From: VBAT01 sp036520835
GTDB lineage: Bacteria > Bacteroidota > Bacteroidia > Chitinophagales > Chitinophagaceae
NCBI GenBank assembly: GCA_036520835.1
Contig: DATDIX010000089.1
Coordinates: 1-64,000 of the forward strand
Direction: 5' to 3'
DNA length: 64,000 nt
The first letter of the stretch is position 1; every line of letters starts with the position of its first letter. A program made the translations under genes and the position numbers. Positions 39,888-48,819 of this stretch are shown piece after piece. The notes beneath the pieces are model-generated. The model saw nothing but the letters and a program-made list of their open reading frames with translations. It was not told the origin of the DNA and searched no databases.

Positions 39888-42785
39888 CTACTGTAATAAA
39901 ACTTTTACTGATCGTATCCTGTTCTTCGCCTGTACTTTCAATACATACATACCAGCCGGCAAATTATTGGTTTTAGCCGACAATGAAAAAGTATGCTTTC
40001 CTTTTGGTAATGTACCGTTATAAATCAGGGCAACCCTTTGACCCTGTATATTCCACAGATCAGCCATTACATTACCTTTTTCAGGAATAAATATTTCTGT
40101 TACCGAATTATGCTCAGCCGGGTTGGGATAAATAATAACCTGCAATTCATTACCAGGATTGTTAATGTCTATGACAGGAGTCGGCACTATATTCGACACA
40201 TTCCTGTTGAGATAGATATGGTATTCTGCAGGTTGCAATACTATATTTTGAGGAGCCCCTGTTGCAGTAATTGTAGTGTTATTGAGATAATCATACCAGG
40301 TGCCGGCGACAGGGAAGGTTACCGTCGCAACCTGGGTATTCACATCAAAATTACCGACTACCATTAATAGCGATGAATCCGTAGCCGATCTAAGGCGCAT
40401 CCACTTAACCGCCCCGTTAAGACTCCTCTCTATCGTGATGTTATTAGCTATATATACATCTTTATACCATGGATGTACTCTTAGCTTCAGGAGCTGGCTG
40501 TAAACATCATATAATTGTTTTCTCCGCGCCTGTTGCAGGTAATCCCACCGAACCGGTTTTTTACTTGTGCGGCAATCATTATTTATTGTTCCATTAGGAC
40601 AATAATTAATCGGGAAATCATATCCCAGTTCTCCAAACTGCCAAGCCATTTTCGGTCCGGGTATATTGAGAAAAAAACCTGTACTGATTTCCATTCTTTT
40701 CAAAGCGATCGTGGTGTCCCTTGTGTTATGAAAAGGGTTGGTATTAACGCCGGAACTCACGCAATTATGCATCATTCTTTCTTCGTCATGGCTTTCCATA
40801 TAAGTCACCAGGTAAGGATTTGTCCATCCCCTTACTGAATAAATACCACTTTCGAAATTTGAATTACCGATCACACCCTTAGCCGCTTCTGTAAAATTGT
40901 AATTGGAATTACCCCAGAACATCATTCCGTAATCTGATAAAGCCTGCTCTTCACTGTTCTCAGCAAAATGTTCCAGTATCACATAGCTGCCGGGTGATTT
41001 TACCTGTAACGTGTCATAATATTTTTTCCAGATAGCTACGCGGCTGGCATCGTACTGACTCCATAGCGATACATTACTTCCGGAGTTGAACTGGGTAAAG
41101 CCTTTTGACAGATCAAACCTGAAGCCATCCACTTTATATTCCTGGAGCCAGTGTTCTACAACTCTTTTGAAAAAGTATTTTGTAGGCTCTGCCTCGTGAT
41201 TAAAATCATGGAATACACTGAAAGGATGTGTAGCGGTTACATTGAACCAGGGATTGTTGGCGGCTGTTTGGTTGGCGGAAGAATTCCAGTACAAAGCAGC
41301 CAATGGGCAGGAACCAGATGCATGATTCAACGCAATGTCCATGATCACGGCAATGCCTTTGCTATGACAGGTATCAATAAATTGTTTCAAAGCATTTTTG
41401 GTCCCATAATATTTATCCGGCGCCAGGAAATAGGCAGGATTATACCCCCAGCTATCGTTGCCATCAAATTCCATAACAGGCATCAGCTCGATAGCATTGA
41501 TCCCCATTTTCTTTAAATAATTCAATGTGTCCCTTAATGTATTCCAGTTGGCAGCACTGACAAAATCCCTTAGGAGCATTTCATAAATGATGAGACTTCT
41601 TTTATCAGGACGGTTAAAGTTTGTAATGCTCCATGTGTAAGTTGGCGCAGCAGTTTGTAAAACGCTTACAATACCTGATTGCCCTGCCGGGTAAGGCTTT
41701 AATGAAGGGTAGTGCGAGGCTGGTATGAATGCGTCATTAAACGGGTCAAGTATTTTCTCCGCATAGGGTTCGCCAATCTTCAGCGTACCGTCTACCAAAT
41801 ATTGAAAAGCATATTCTGTTCCGGCTGTAAGACCAGTGATCTTTAACCACCAGTAGTTACCATCCGGGGTTTTATTCATTAAATATTGTGATTGCTCAAT
41901 CCAGTTTGAGCCCGGGAATTCTCCTATTATTGATACCCTGTTTTTTCCGGGTGCATACAGGACCAATGTGGCTTCCGTATTATTGGCGGAATAATTAATT
42001 CCATCTCTTACACCAGGCGGAAGCGGGGCAATGGTTATACCCGGCGAAACAAAAAAACGAAGCGTATCTTTTTTTGATGCTGCTCCGGCAATTGCTTCAA
42101 CCACGATCTCCGTATTTCCCGAAGCAGTCAGGGTGGGATTTGCTGACAGGGTACTGACGCCGACAGCAAATTGTATAACTGTGCCATTAAGGTATATTTT
42201 CATTTCAGCAGCTGCACTTGCAATACCTGTGACGTTGATATTATCGCCTACTTGCTTATTAAAGGGTTCCGGCACCGGTGTATAAGTGGGCTGAAACAAT
42301 GGCACACTAAAGCGAACAGCAATTGAATTATCATATACCGGGATAAACATATCACTGCCATCTGCATTTCGCTGTACAACAGTTCCGGCGCCATTACGAA
42401 AAAGGATAGCGATCTTCCTTATTGTTTCTCCTGCCGGTACACCAGCGGGGGCGTTAAAAAAAGCCCGGATATTTGTAATGCTATATTGCCATTTATTACT
42501 GCCAATATAAGTGGCTTGCGCCGCTGTCGTAGTTGAAGCCCAGGCAAATTTGGAATATTGCCAGTCGCCCGGGGTTGCGCTTGCACTGGTGATTAACCCT
42601 ATATGTACGTATACGTCAGTGGTTGGACTGTAATTCAGCAATCCCTGGTTACCTTTAGCAGCATCCAATGTAATAGTTATATTATCATTGTCTTTCGCAA
42701 AGTCAGGCGTCCATGTCAGTAATTGAGAAAAAAGAAACTGGGAAAAGAATAGCAGGCACCCTGCAGTAAGCAGCAATCGTTTCAT
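39888..42785 (-). CDS. Secreted GH13 alpha-amylase with T9SS sorting domain
   Basis: 965 aa from the ATG at 42785, which begins a clean signal peptide (MKRLLLTAGCLLFFSQFLFS). Order of domains: two beta modules (about 20-250), an E-set/CBM48-like domain (ATLVLYAPGKNRVSIIGEFP), the GH13 barrel (NAIELMPVMEFDG, nucleophile Asp in VDGFRFDLSKGF, acid/base Glu in VILEHFAEN, and transition-state Asp in MESHDEERM), a C-domain, and a C-terminal T9SS type A sorting domain (YPNPAEHN through GMYVLKV). It should be exported across the outer membrane to cut starch-like glucans outside the cell. The regulator gene follows after 20 bp. Confidence 0.93.
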   Translation of the reverse strand: MKRLLLTAGCLLFFSQFLFSQLLTWTPDFAKDNDNITITLDAAKGNQGLLNYSPTTDVYVHIGLITSASATPGDWQYSKFAWASTTTAAQATYIGSNKWQYSITNIRAFFNAPAGVPAGETIRKIAILFRNGAGTVVQRNADGSDMFIPVYDNSIAVRFSVPLFQPTYTPVPEPFNKQVGDNINVTGIASAAAEMKIYLNGTVIQFAVGVSTLSANPTLTASGNTEIVVEAIAGAASKKDTLRFFVSPGITIAPLPPGVRDGINYSANNTEATLVLYAPGKNRVSIIGEFPGSNWIEQSQYLMNKTPDGNYWWLKITGLTAGTEYAFQYLVDGTLKIGEPYAEKILDPFNDAFIPASHYPSLKPYPAGQSGIVSVLQTAAPTYTWSITNFNRPDKRSLIIYEMLLRDFVSAANWNTLRDTLNYLKKMGINAIELMPVMEFDGNDSWGYNPAYFLAPDKYYGTKNALKQFIDTCHSKGIAVIMDIALNHASGSCPLAALYWNSSANQTAANNPWFNVTATHPFSVFHDFNHEAEPTKYFFKRVVEHWLQEYKVDGFRFDLSKGFTQFNSGSNVSLWSQYDASRVAIWKKYYDTLQVKSPGSYVILEHFAENSEEQALSDYGMMFWGNSNYNFTEAAKGVIGNSNFESGIYSVRGWTNPYLVTYMESHDEERMMHNCVSSGVNTNPFHNTRDTTIALKRMEISTGFFLNIPGPKMAWQFGELGYDFPINYCPNGTINNDCRTSKKPVRWDYLQQARRKQLYDVYSQLLKLRVHPWYKDVYIANNITIERSLNGAVKWMRLRSATDSSLLMVVGNFDVNTQVATVTFPVAGTWYDYLNNTTITATGAPQNIVLQPAEYHIYLNRNVSNIVPTPVIDINNPGNELQVIIYPNPAEHNSVTEIFIPEKGNVMADLWNIQGQRVALIYNGTLPKGKHTFSLSAKTNNLPAGMYVLKVQAKNRIRSVKVLLQ

Positions 42786-42824
42786 AAAAACAGTTATGGC
42801 AATTATTAATAATCCGAAGATACA

Positions 42825-42847
42825 TAATATGTACTTACAACACATTA
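42825..42847. promoter_or_regulatory. Candidate operator between amylase and ligA
   Basis: TAATATGT, seven bases, ACACATTA: eight-base arms with one mismatch, 40 bp upstream of the amylase ATG. It could be the site of the NUDIX-type regulator encoded in the amylase operon. Binding is inferred. Confidence 0.35.
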
Positions 42848-42921
42848 ATTTTTTAAATCTTCCTTTCGGGGCTTAATGATCTATTCTCTTTGGAAGTAAC
42901 TTTAAAGCCGAAAAAAAACTT

Positions 42922-45024
42922 ATGTACACTGATCAGGACACCAAAACCCTTCAAAAAGAAACCATTAGCTTTCTTAAAAAGACCAAAACAGGTACTCCTG
43001 ATCCAAAAGAGATCGAAGGGTTGAGAGATGTTCTGCGCTTTCATGAGTATAGATATTATGTATTGAATGACCCCCTGATATCAGATTTTGAATACGACCA
43101 GCTTTATAAAGCGCTGGAAAAAACAGAAACCGCGAATCCAAAACTCATCACTCCTGATTCTCCTACACAGCGGGTGGCCAAAGGATTGACCAAAGCCTTT
43201 CCAACTGTTCAACATCTCGTTCCCATGTTATCACTCGACAACTCTTATAATAGCGATGACCTTACAGATTTCGACAGGAAAGCCCGGGAAGCTACCGGTC
43301 TTGATAAAATAGAATATTGCGTAGAACCAAAATTTGACGGAGGAAGTATCTCACTTATTTATGAGAATGATCTATTGGTTCGCGGCGCCACCAGGGGCGA
43401 TGGCGAGGAAGGAGATGAAGTAACGGCTAACGTTAAACAGATACGTTCGGTACCACTGTCTGCTAAATTTTCAGAATATGGATTACAGCAGGTAGAGATA
43501 AGAGGTGAAGTACTCATCAATAAAAACAATTTCAGGAAATATAATGAGGTATTAATGGAACAGGGTATTCCTCCATTAGCCAACCCCCGTAATGCTGCTG
43601 CCGGAACATTGCGCATCAAAGACCCGGCTGAAGCAGGCAAAAGAAATTTAGAAGCCTTTGTATACCACATCAGTTATTATTCGTTGGCAAAAGGAAAAAA
43701 GTTACCGCAAGCTCTAACCAACCACTCCGCATCTTTAAAGTTGCTTTGGGATCTTGGTTTTCGCAGCCCTGAAAAAGAAAAGAAAGTTTTTAAGGGTATC
43801 GAAGCCGTTATCAGGTATTGCAACGATTTTGAAGTAAAAAGAGATAACCTGCCTTACGAAATTGACGGGATGGTAATCAAAGTGAATGATTTTGCGCTGC
43901 AGGACAAGCTGGGTATGACCTCTCATCATCCACGCTGGGCCATCGCATATAAATTCAAAGCAAGACAGGGAACCAGTAAATTATTGAATGTTGAGTTCCA
44001 GGTAGGAAGGACCGGCGCCGTAACACCTGTAGCAAAACTGGAACCCGTATCAGTTGGTGGTGTCACGGTAAGCAGTATCTCTGTTCACAATGAAGATTAC
44101 ATCAAAGAAAAAGATCTTCGTATCGGGGATGCCGTGCTGATAGAAAGAGCAGGTGATGTCATTCCGCAAATTGTAAAATCCCTGGCGGAAGTGAGGACTG
44201 GGAAAGAAAAGAAAATTCAGTTTCCTAAAACCTGTCCTGTTTGCAGTGGTAAGTTATTCAAAGAAGAAGAAGAAGCCGTCTGGCGTTGCATCAATATTGA
44301 ATGTCCTGCACAGGTAGTGGAGCGCATCATTCACTTTGTAAGTAAGGATGCAATGGATATACGTGGATTCGGCGATGCGAATGTGCGGAAATTTTACGAA
44401 CTCGGTTTGCTTAAAGATATTCCGGGGATTTATAAAATTGATTTTGAAAAAATCAGCCAGTTGGAAGGATTTGGTCAGAAGTCGATTGACAACCTGCAAA
44501 TGGCCATAAGCAATTCAAAGAGCCAGCCCCTTCACCGCTTGCTATATGGGCTGGGTATCCGCTTTGTTGGCGAAACTACCGCCAAGACCATCACCCGGGC
44601 CATTGATCATTTGCTTGATCTGAAAAATTTTTCATTGGAACAATTGCAAAACCTTGAAGATATAGGACCGAAAGTTGCCGGAAGCATCCATCACTTTTTC
44701 AGTGCAAAGGACAATATAAAGATGCTGGAAGAACTCGAAAAACTGGGGCTGCCATTAAAGAACCAAAAGAAAGAACACAGCAAAGATGGCAATCTTACCG
44801 GTCAGACATTCCTGTTCACAGGCACATTGCCTACTTTAAAAAGAAGCGAAGCTGAAGCGATGGCTGAAGCCAGTGGCGGGCAGATATTAGGTGGCGTAAG
44901 CGCTAAGCTTAACTATCTTGTAGTAGGGGAAGATGCAGGCAGTAAATTAGAAAAAGCCAAAAAGATCAATACTGTAAAGATCATTTCGGAAGATGAGTTT
45001 TTAAAACTGGTGGGTAAAAAATAA
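42922..45024 (+). CDS. ligA: NAD-dependent DNA ligase
   Basis: 700 aa, full length. Order of domains: Ia domain (LRFHEYRYYVLNDPLISDFE), adenylation domain with the AMP-accepting lysine in EPKFDGGSIS (about residue 137) and RGATRGDGEEGDE, OB fold (EFQVGRTGAVTPVAKLEPV), four-cysteine zinc finger (CPVCSGKL through CINIECPAQ), helix-hairpin-helix repeats (LEGFGQKSIDNL, LEDIGPKVAGSI) and a C-terminal BRCT domain (GQTFLFTGTLPTLKRSEAEA). It seals nicks in replication and repair. The start at 42922 leaves a few extra residues before domain Ia but is the only reasonable ATG. Divergent from the amylase. Confidence 0.97.
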   Translation: MYTDQDTKTLQKETISFLKKTKTGTPDPKEIEGLRDVLRFHEYRYYVLNDPLISDFEYDQLYKALEKTETANPKLITPDSPTQRVAKGLTKAFPTVQHLVPMLSLDNSYNSDDLTDFDRKAREATGLDKIEYCVEPKFDGGSISLIYENDLLVRGATRGDGEEGDEVTANVKQIRSVPLSAKFSEYGLQQVEIRGEVLINKNNFRKYNEVLMEQGIPPLANPRNAAAGTLRIKDPAEAGKRNLEAFVYHISYYSLAKGKKLPQALTNHSASLKLLWDLGFRSPEKEKKVFKGIEAVIRYCNDFEVKRDNLPYEIDGMVIKVNDFALQDKLGMTSHHPRWAIAYKFKARQGTSKLLNVEFQVGRTGAVTPVAKLEPVSVGGVTVSSISVHNEDYIKEKDLRIGDAVLIERAGDVIPQIVKSLAEVRTGKEKKIQFPKTCPVCSGKLFKEEEEAVWRCINIECPAQVVERIIHFVSKDAMDIRGFGDANVRKFYELGLLKDIPGIYKIDFEKISQLEGFGQKSIDNLQMAISNSKSQPLHRLLYGLGIRFVGETTAKTITRAIDHLLDLKNFSLEQLQNLEDIGPKVAGSIHHFFSAKDNIKMLEELEKLGLPLKNQKKEHSKDGNLTGQTFLFTGTLPTLKRSEAEAMAEASGGQILGGVSAKLNYLVVGEDAGSKLEKAKKINTVKIISEDEFLKLVGKK

Positions 45025-45113
45025 ACCATTTTCCCCTTGTCTTTGTCCGGTCGTCACTATTTCGTTCGTTATGCTGTTACTACTTCATATTTTCATACCC
45101 AAAGTCATTAGAT

Positions 45114-45779
45114 ATGTTACAACCTTCCACGCTAAAATTCCTGAAAGACCTTAAGAAGAACAATAACAAACCCTGGTTTGATGCAAACCGGAAACAATAT
45201 GAAGCGGCAAGATCCGACTTTGCCAATTTCATCCAGGTGGTTATTGATAAACACGCCAGCAACGACCCTTCGATAAAAACATTGCTGGCCAAGAATTGTA
45301 CATTCAGGATCAACAGGGACGTTCGCTTTTCAAAAAACAAATCTCCTTATAAAGATAATATGGGGGCCTATATGAGCCGGGGTGGTAAGAAATCGGTATT
45401 CGGGGGCTACTACTTCCATTGCCAGCCGGGAAGTTGTTTTGTCGGTGGCGGGTTATGGATGCCCATGCCACCTGAATTAAATAAAGTAAGACAGGAGATC
45501 GATTATAATCTTGCAGAATTCAAAAAAGTAATCGGTGCCAAAAAATTCAAGGCTGTTTACGGCGACCTTTCAAGAGATGCAGAATATGTATTGACCCGTG
45601 TGCCCAAAGGATATGAAGCTGACAATCCTGCTGCCGAATACCTGAAATTAAAAAGCTTTGTAGCGATGACTTCATTAAAAGACACTGATCTCACATCAAA
45701 AGACCTGGTAAAGAAAACGGTTGCAAGTTTTGAAGCATTGCAACCGCTTATCGAATTTATTAATAAAAGTATAGCGTAA
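45114..45779 (+). CDS. DUF2461 family protein (TIGR02453)
   Basis: 221 aa. Matches the DUF2461 family by LKFLKDLKKNNNKPWFDANR at the N terminus, FRINRDVRFSKNKSPYKDNM, and YYFHCQPGSCFVGGGLWMP. It is a soluble cytoplasmic protein whose biochemical function is unknown; it has no catalytic motif I can name. It begins 89 bp after ligA and its stop lies three bases from the stop of asd on the other strand. Confidence 0.92.
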   Translation: MLQPSTLKFLKDLKKNNNKPWFDANRKQYEAARSDFANFIQVVIDKHASNDPSIKTLLAKNCTFRINRDVRFSKNKSPYKDNMGAYMSRGGKKSVFGGYYFHCQPGSCFVGGGLWMPMPPELNKVRQEIDYNLAEFKKVIGAKKFKAVYGDLSRDAEYVLTRVPKGYEADNPAAEYLKLKSFVAMTSLKDTDLTSKDLVKKTVASFEALQPLIEFINKSIA

Positions 45780-45782
45780 CGA

Positions 45783-46772
45783 TCAAAGCAGGTTCTTTGA
45801 AACCAAATATTCAGCGATCTGTACAGCATTTGTAGCCGCACCTTTTCTCAGGTTATCTGAAACTACCCATAGATTTAATGTGTTCGCCTGGCTTTCATCT
45901 CTTCTTAATCTTCCCACGAACACATCATCCTTTTCATGCGCATCCATCGGCATCGGGTAAAGCTGGTTAGGAAGATCATCTACTACCACTACCCCGGGTG
46001 CAGATGATAATAAGGATTTTACATCGGCCAGATCATAGTCTTTTGCAAACTCCACATTCACGGCTTCGCTATGCCCGCCCATGACAGGTATGCGCACGGT
46101 AGTTGCCGTAACCCGGATCGAGTCATCCCGCATGATCTTGCAGGTTTCTTTCACCATCTTCATCTCTTCTTTGGTATATCCATTATCAAGGAATACATCT
46201 ATCTGTGGAATCACATTCAGGTCGATCGGGTATTTGTAAGCCCTTTCTCCTTCAATGCCCAGTCTTTCGTTCTGCAACTGGGTAACAGCTTTTACGCCGG
46301 TCCCGGTTACACTCTGGTAGGTGCTTACCACCACTCTTTTAATACCATATTTCTTATGCAAAGGATTTAATGCTACCACCATTTGAATTGTAGAGCAATT
46401 AGGATTAGCGATGATCTTATCATTTTTTGTCAGCACATCCGCATTGATCTCCGGCACCACCAATGGTTTTGTCGGGTCCATTCTCCATGCTGATGAGTTA
46501 TCAATAACTGTAATGCCCGCTGCTGCAAACTTAGGCGCCCATTCCAGCGAGGTGCCGCCACCTGCAGAAAATATAGCAACAGCCGGTTTAGCTGCAATGC
46601 CGTCTGTCATGCTTACCACCTTATACTTCTTCCCTTTAAATTCTACTTCCTTACCTACCGATCTTTCTGAAGCAACGGGAACTAATTCTGTAACCGGGAA
46701 ATTTCTTTCTGCCAATACCTGTAGCATTTTGGTACCTACCAATCCTGTGGCACCGACGACTGCAACTTTCAT
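45783..46772 (-). CDS. asd: Aspartate-semialdehyde dehydrogenase
   Basis: 329 aa. It reduces aspartyl phosphate to aspartate semialdehyde, the branch-point intermediate for Lys, Thr, Met and Ile. NADP-binding VAVVGATGLVGTKMLQVL at the N terminus, FSAGGGTSLEWAPKFAAAGI, active-site cysteine in IANPNCSTIQM, STYQSVTGTG, and the catalytic His region TTVRIPVMGGHSEAVNVEF are all present. The gene is preceded by a candidate attenuator: promoter at 46977-46947, Lys/Thr-rich leader peptide and terminator hairpin (46821-46938), leaving about 48 bp between the U-tract and the ATG. Regulation of asd by aspartate-family amino acids would make biological sense. Confidence 0.97.
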   Translation of the reverse strand: MKVAVVGATGLVGTKMLQVLAERNFPVTELVPVASERSVGKEVEFKGKKYKVVSMTDGIAAKPAVAIFSAGGGTSLEWAPKFAAAGITVIDNSSAWRMDPTKPLVVPEINADVLTKNDKIIANPNCSTIQMVVALNPLHKKYGIKRVVVSTYQSVTGTGVKAVTQLQNERLGIEGERAYKYPIDLNVIPQIDVFLDNGYTKEEMKMVKETCKIMRDDSIRVTATTVRIPVMGGHSEAVNVEFAKDYDLADVKSLLSSAPGVVVVDDLPNQLYPMPMDAHEKDDVFVGRLRRDESQANTLNLWVVSDNLRKGAATNAVQIAEYLVSKNLL

Positions 46773-46820
46773 TTACTGTTTGTTTTTATTACCCTGTCTT
46801 TTGATAGGACCGGGTGGGTT

Positions 46821-46900
46821 AAAAAAAAGACCCTCCGTAAGGAAGGCCTGCTAATCTTTTATATGGTTACATACATAACACAGCAAACCTTCCTTACGGA
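46821..46900 (-). terminator. Candidate attenuator hairpin ahead of asd
   Basis: On the minus strand TCCGTAAGGAAGG (46900-46888) pairs perfectly with CCTTCCTTACGGA (46846-46834); pairing can continue inward through TTTGCTG / TAGCAGG with G-U wobbles to about 20 bp. Five bases (GGGTC) then eight T (46828-46821) follow. The leader stop codon lies inside the left arm, so a ribosome finishing or stalling late in the leader would block the hairpin. Confidence 0.65.
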
Positions 46901-46938
46901 TGTTTCTTGGTGCGCTTTGTATGTTTCTTTATCATCAT
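46894..46938 (-). CDS. Putative asd leader peptide
   Basis: A 14-residue ORF, MMIKKHTKRTKKHP, ending in TAA. Ten of 14 residues are amino acids of the aspartate family (5 Lys, 2 Thr, 2 Met, 1 Ile), the end products of the pathway that asd feeds. The ATG lies eight bases after a perfect promoter box, so the mRNA would be nearly leaderless and the ORF is the first thing translated. It ends within the left arm of the hairpin. The design is that of ribosome-mediated attenuation. Coding is inferred, since there is no Shine-Dalgarno sequence and such short ORFs arise by chance. Confidence 0.55.
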   Translation of the reverse strand: MMIKKHTKRTKKHP

Positions 46939-46946
46939 TACGGTTG

Positions 46947-46977
46947 CAAAAATAGGCCGGTAAGGCTTTCTGTCAAA
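46947..46977 (-). promoter_or_regulatory. Promoter of the asd leader
   Basis: On the minus strand TTTG (46977-46974), 19-bp spacer, and a perfect TAnnTTTG box (TATTTTTG, 46954-46947). Expected start near 46941, two to five bases before the leader ATG. Confidence 0.65.
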
Positions 46978-47043
46978 ATATTCATTCATAAATTTATTTA
47001 TCAGGTGCTTTTACATTACAACCGTTAGTTTAACTTAGTAGTA

Positions 47044-48753
47044 ATGAAACCTTATCTGCTACTGCTCCTTATCATTTCAATGCCTGCCTGTCTCCATGCG
47101 CAAAACAGGTATGATGTCGTGATAGATGAGCTGATGGCTGACCCTACCCCGCAGATCGGGCTTCCAAACAATGAATGGATTGAACTAAAGAACACAACAG
47201 CTTCTCCTATCAATTTACAAAACTGGCGGATCGGTGATGCTACCGGCCAAAGCGGGCCAATGCCTAATTTCATTTTACAACCGGATAGTTTTGTTATTGT
47301 ATGCACCGGTAGTGCTGTTGCTGCTATGTCAGCATTTGGCACAACTATTTCTGTCACCAGTTTCCCTTCTTTGGACAATGATGGCGACCAATTGTTTTTA
47401 AAAGCTGCCAATGGATTGATCATTCATGCCATCAGTTATACTTTATCGTGGTACCAGAATGAAGTAAAGAAAGACGGGGGCTGGACATTGGAAATGATCG
47501 ATACAAAAAGTCCCTGTGCAGGGATCAGTAACTGGAAAGCAGGTATCAATACAAGCGGTGGTACACCCGGAAAGAAGAATTCTGTTGATGCAGTTAATAA
47601 TGACCAGGTCGCCCCGCAATTGAAAAGAGCATACACGACAGATAATACTACTATTGTCCTTGTTTTCGACGAACCGGTGGATAGTTTAAAAGGCGCAACG
47701 ATCACCAACTATACTATTGATGGCGGATTAACGATCGTCAGCGCCATCACGCTGGCCCCGCTTTTTAATACGGTTCAATTAAAAACAAGCAGTCCCCTGG
47801 CAGCCAATACGGTTTATACTATTACAGCAAACAATGTAACTGACTGTAAGAACAATGCGATAAGTACAGCCAATAAAGCAAGGGTGGGTTTATCAGTTGA
47901 CGCAGCCACAGGCGAATGGATCATAAATGAGATCCTGTTCAATCCCAAACCAAATGCTAATGATTATGTCGAGTTTTATAATAACAGTAATAAAATATTC
48001 GATGCGGCTAAACTTTATATCGCCAACCGGAATAGCACCGGCGTTATCAGTTCAGTAAAAGTATTAAGCACTGTACCCTGTTATATTTTTCCGGGAGAGT
48101 ATATTGTTATAACAGAAGATGCGGACAATCTTGCTTTAAATTACCTGGTGAAAAATCCCGATAACGTTTTGGTTGTTTCATCGCCGCCTTCTTTTCCTGA
48201 TGATGAGGGAACAGTGGTGACATTAAATTTCCAGGGAGCGGTAGTGGATGAAGTAAAGTATAAAGATGACTGGCATTTTAAATTGATAGATAATGATGAG
48301 GGAGTAGCCCTGGAAAGAATTGATCCTGCAGGCATCTCGCAGGATGAAACAAACTGGCATAGCGCCGCCTCCACCGTTGGGTACGGAACACCTACTTACA
48401 AAAACTCTCAATACAAACAGCCTCCGGGTATTTCCGCCACCATAGAGGTATTACCAAAAGTCTTTTCCCCGGACAATGACGGCTTTGATGATATTGCCAC
48501 TATCCAATATAAAATTGATGCGCCCGGCTATGTGGCCAATATCACCATCTTCGATGCAGCAGGCAGGCCGGTAAGAAGCCTGGTACGAAATGGCACCATG
48601 GCATTAACCGGCTATTGGAACTGGGACGGTCTGGATGATAAAGGAAGTAAATTGCCCGTTGGCACTTATATCCTCTTTACAGAAATATTCAACCTGCAGG
48701 GAAAGAAGGACAAGTTTAAAAATATCGTGGTGCTGGCGAGGAAACTGAATTAA
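47044..48753 (+). CDS. Lamin-tail-domain surface protein with CHU_C/FlgD-like C terminus
   Basis: 569 aa with signal peptide (LLLLLIISMPACLHAQ). Two lamin-tail domains (about residues 24-140: VIDELMADPTPQIGLPNNEW; and about 298-445: IINEILFNPKPNANDYVEFY) flank a Big/Ig-like domain (about 195-285, PQLKRAYTTDNTTIVLVFDE). The C terminus starts VFSPDNDGFDDIATIQYKI and continues through WNWDGLDDKGSKLPVGTY, a FlgD-like or gliding-motility-type C-terminal domain, related to T9SS type B sorting domains. So it is probably exported and cell-surface bound. Function unknown. The gap before it holds the asd leader on the other strand. Confidence 0.85.
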   Translation: MKPYLLLLLIISMPACLHAQNRYDVVIDELMADPTPQIGLPNNEWIELKNTTASPINLQNWRIGDATGQSGPMPNFILQPDSFVIVCTGSAVAAMSAFGTTISVTSFPSLDNDGDQLFLKAANGLIIHAISYTLSWYQNEVKKDGGWTLEMIDTKSPCAGISNWKAGINTSGGTPGKKNSVDAVNNDQVAPQLKRAYTTDNTTIVLVFDEPVDSLKGATITNYTIDGGLTIVSAITLAPLFNTVQLKTSSPLAANTVYTITANNVTDCKNNAISTANKARVGLSVDAATGEWIINEILFNPKPNANDYVEFYNNSNKIFDAAKLYIANRNSTGVISSVKVLSTVPCYIFPGEYIVITEDADNLALNYLVKNPDNVLVVSSPPSFPDDEGTVVTLNFQGAVVDEVKYKDDWHFKLIDNDEGVALERIDPAGISQDETNWHSAASTVGYGTPTYKNSQYKQPPGISATIEVLPKVFSPDNDGFDDIATIQYKIDAPGYVANITIFDAAGRPVRSLVRNGTMALTGYWNWDGLDDKGSKLPVGTYILFTEIFNLQGKKDKFKNIVVLARKLN

Positions 48754-48781
48754 AAAAGTCTCTTCAAATTTGAAGAGACTT
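48752..48781. terminator. Two-way terminator between convergent genes
   Basis: AAGTCTCTTCAAA and TTTGAAGAGACTT make a 13-bp perfect stem (48756-48781) between the lamin-tail gene and the PfkB gene. On the minus strand it is followed by a run of six T (48757-48752), so it acts best for the PfkB gene. Confidence 0.75.
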
Positions 48782-48819
48782 CATGCCATATTAATAAATT
48801 GAATTTTATTACCCCTTGA

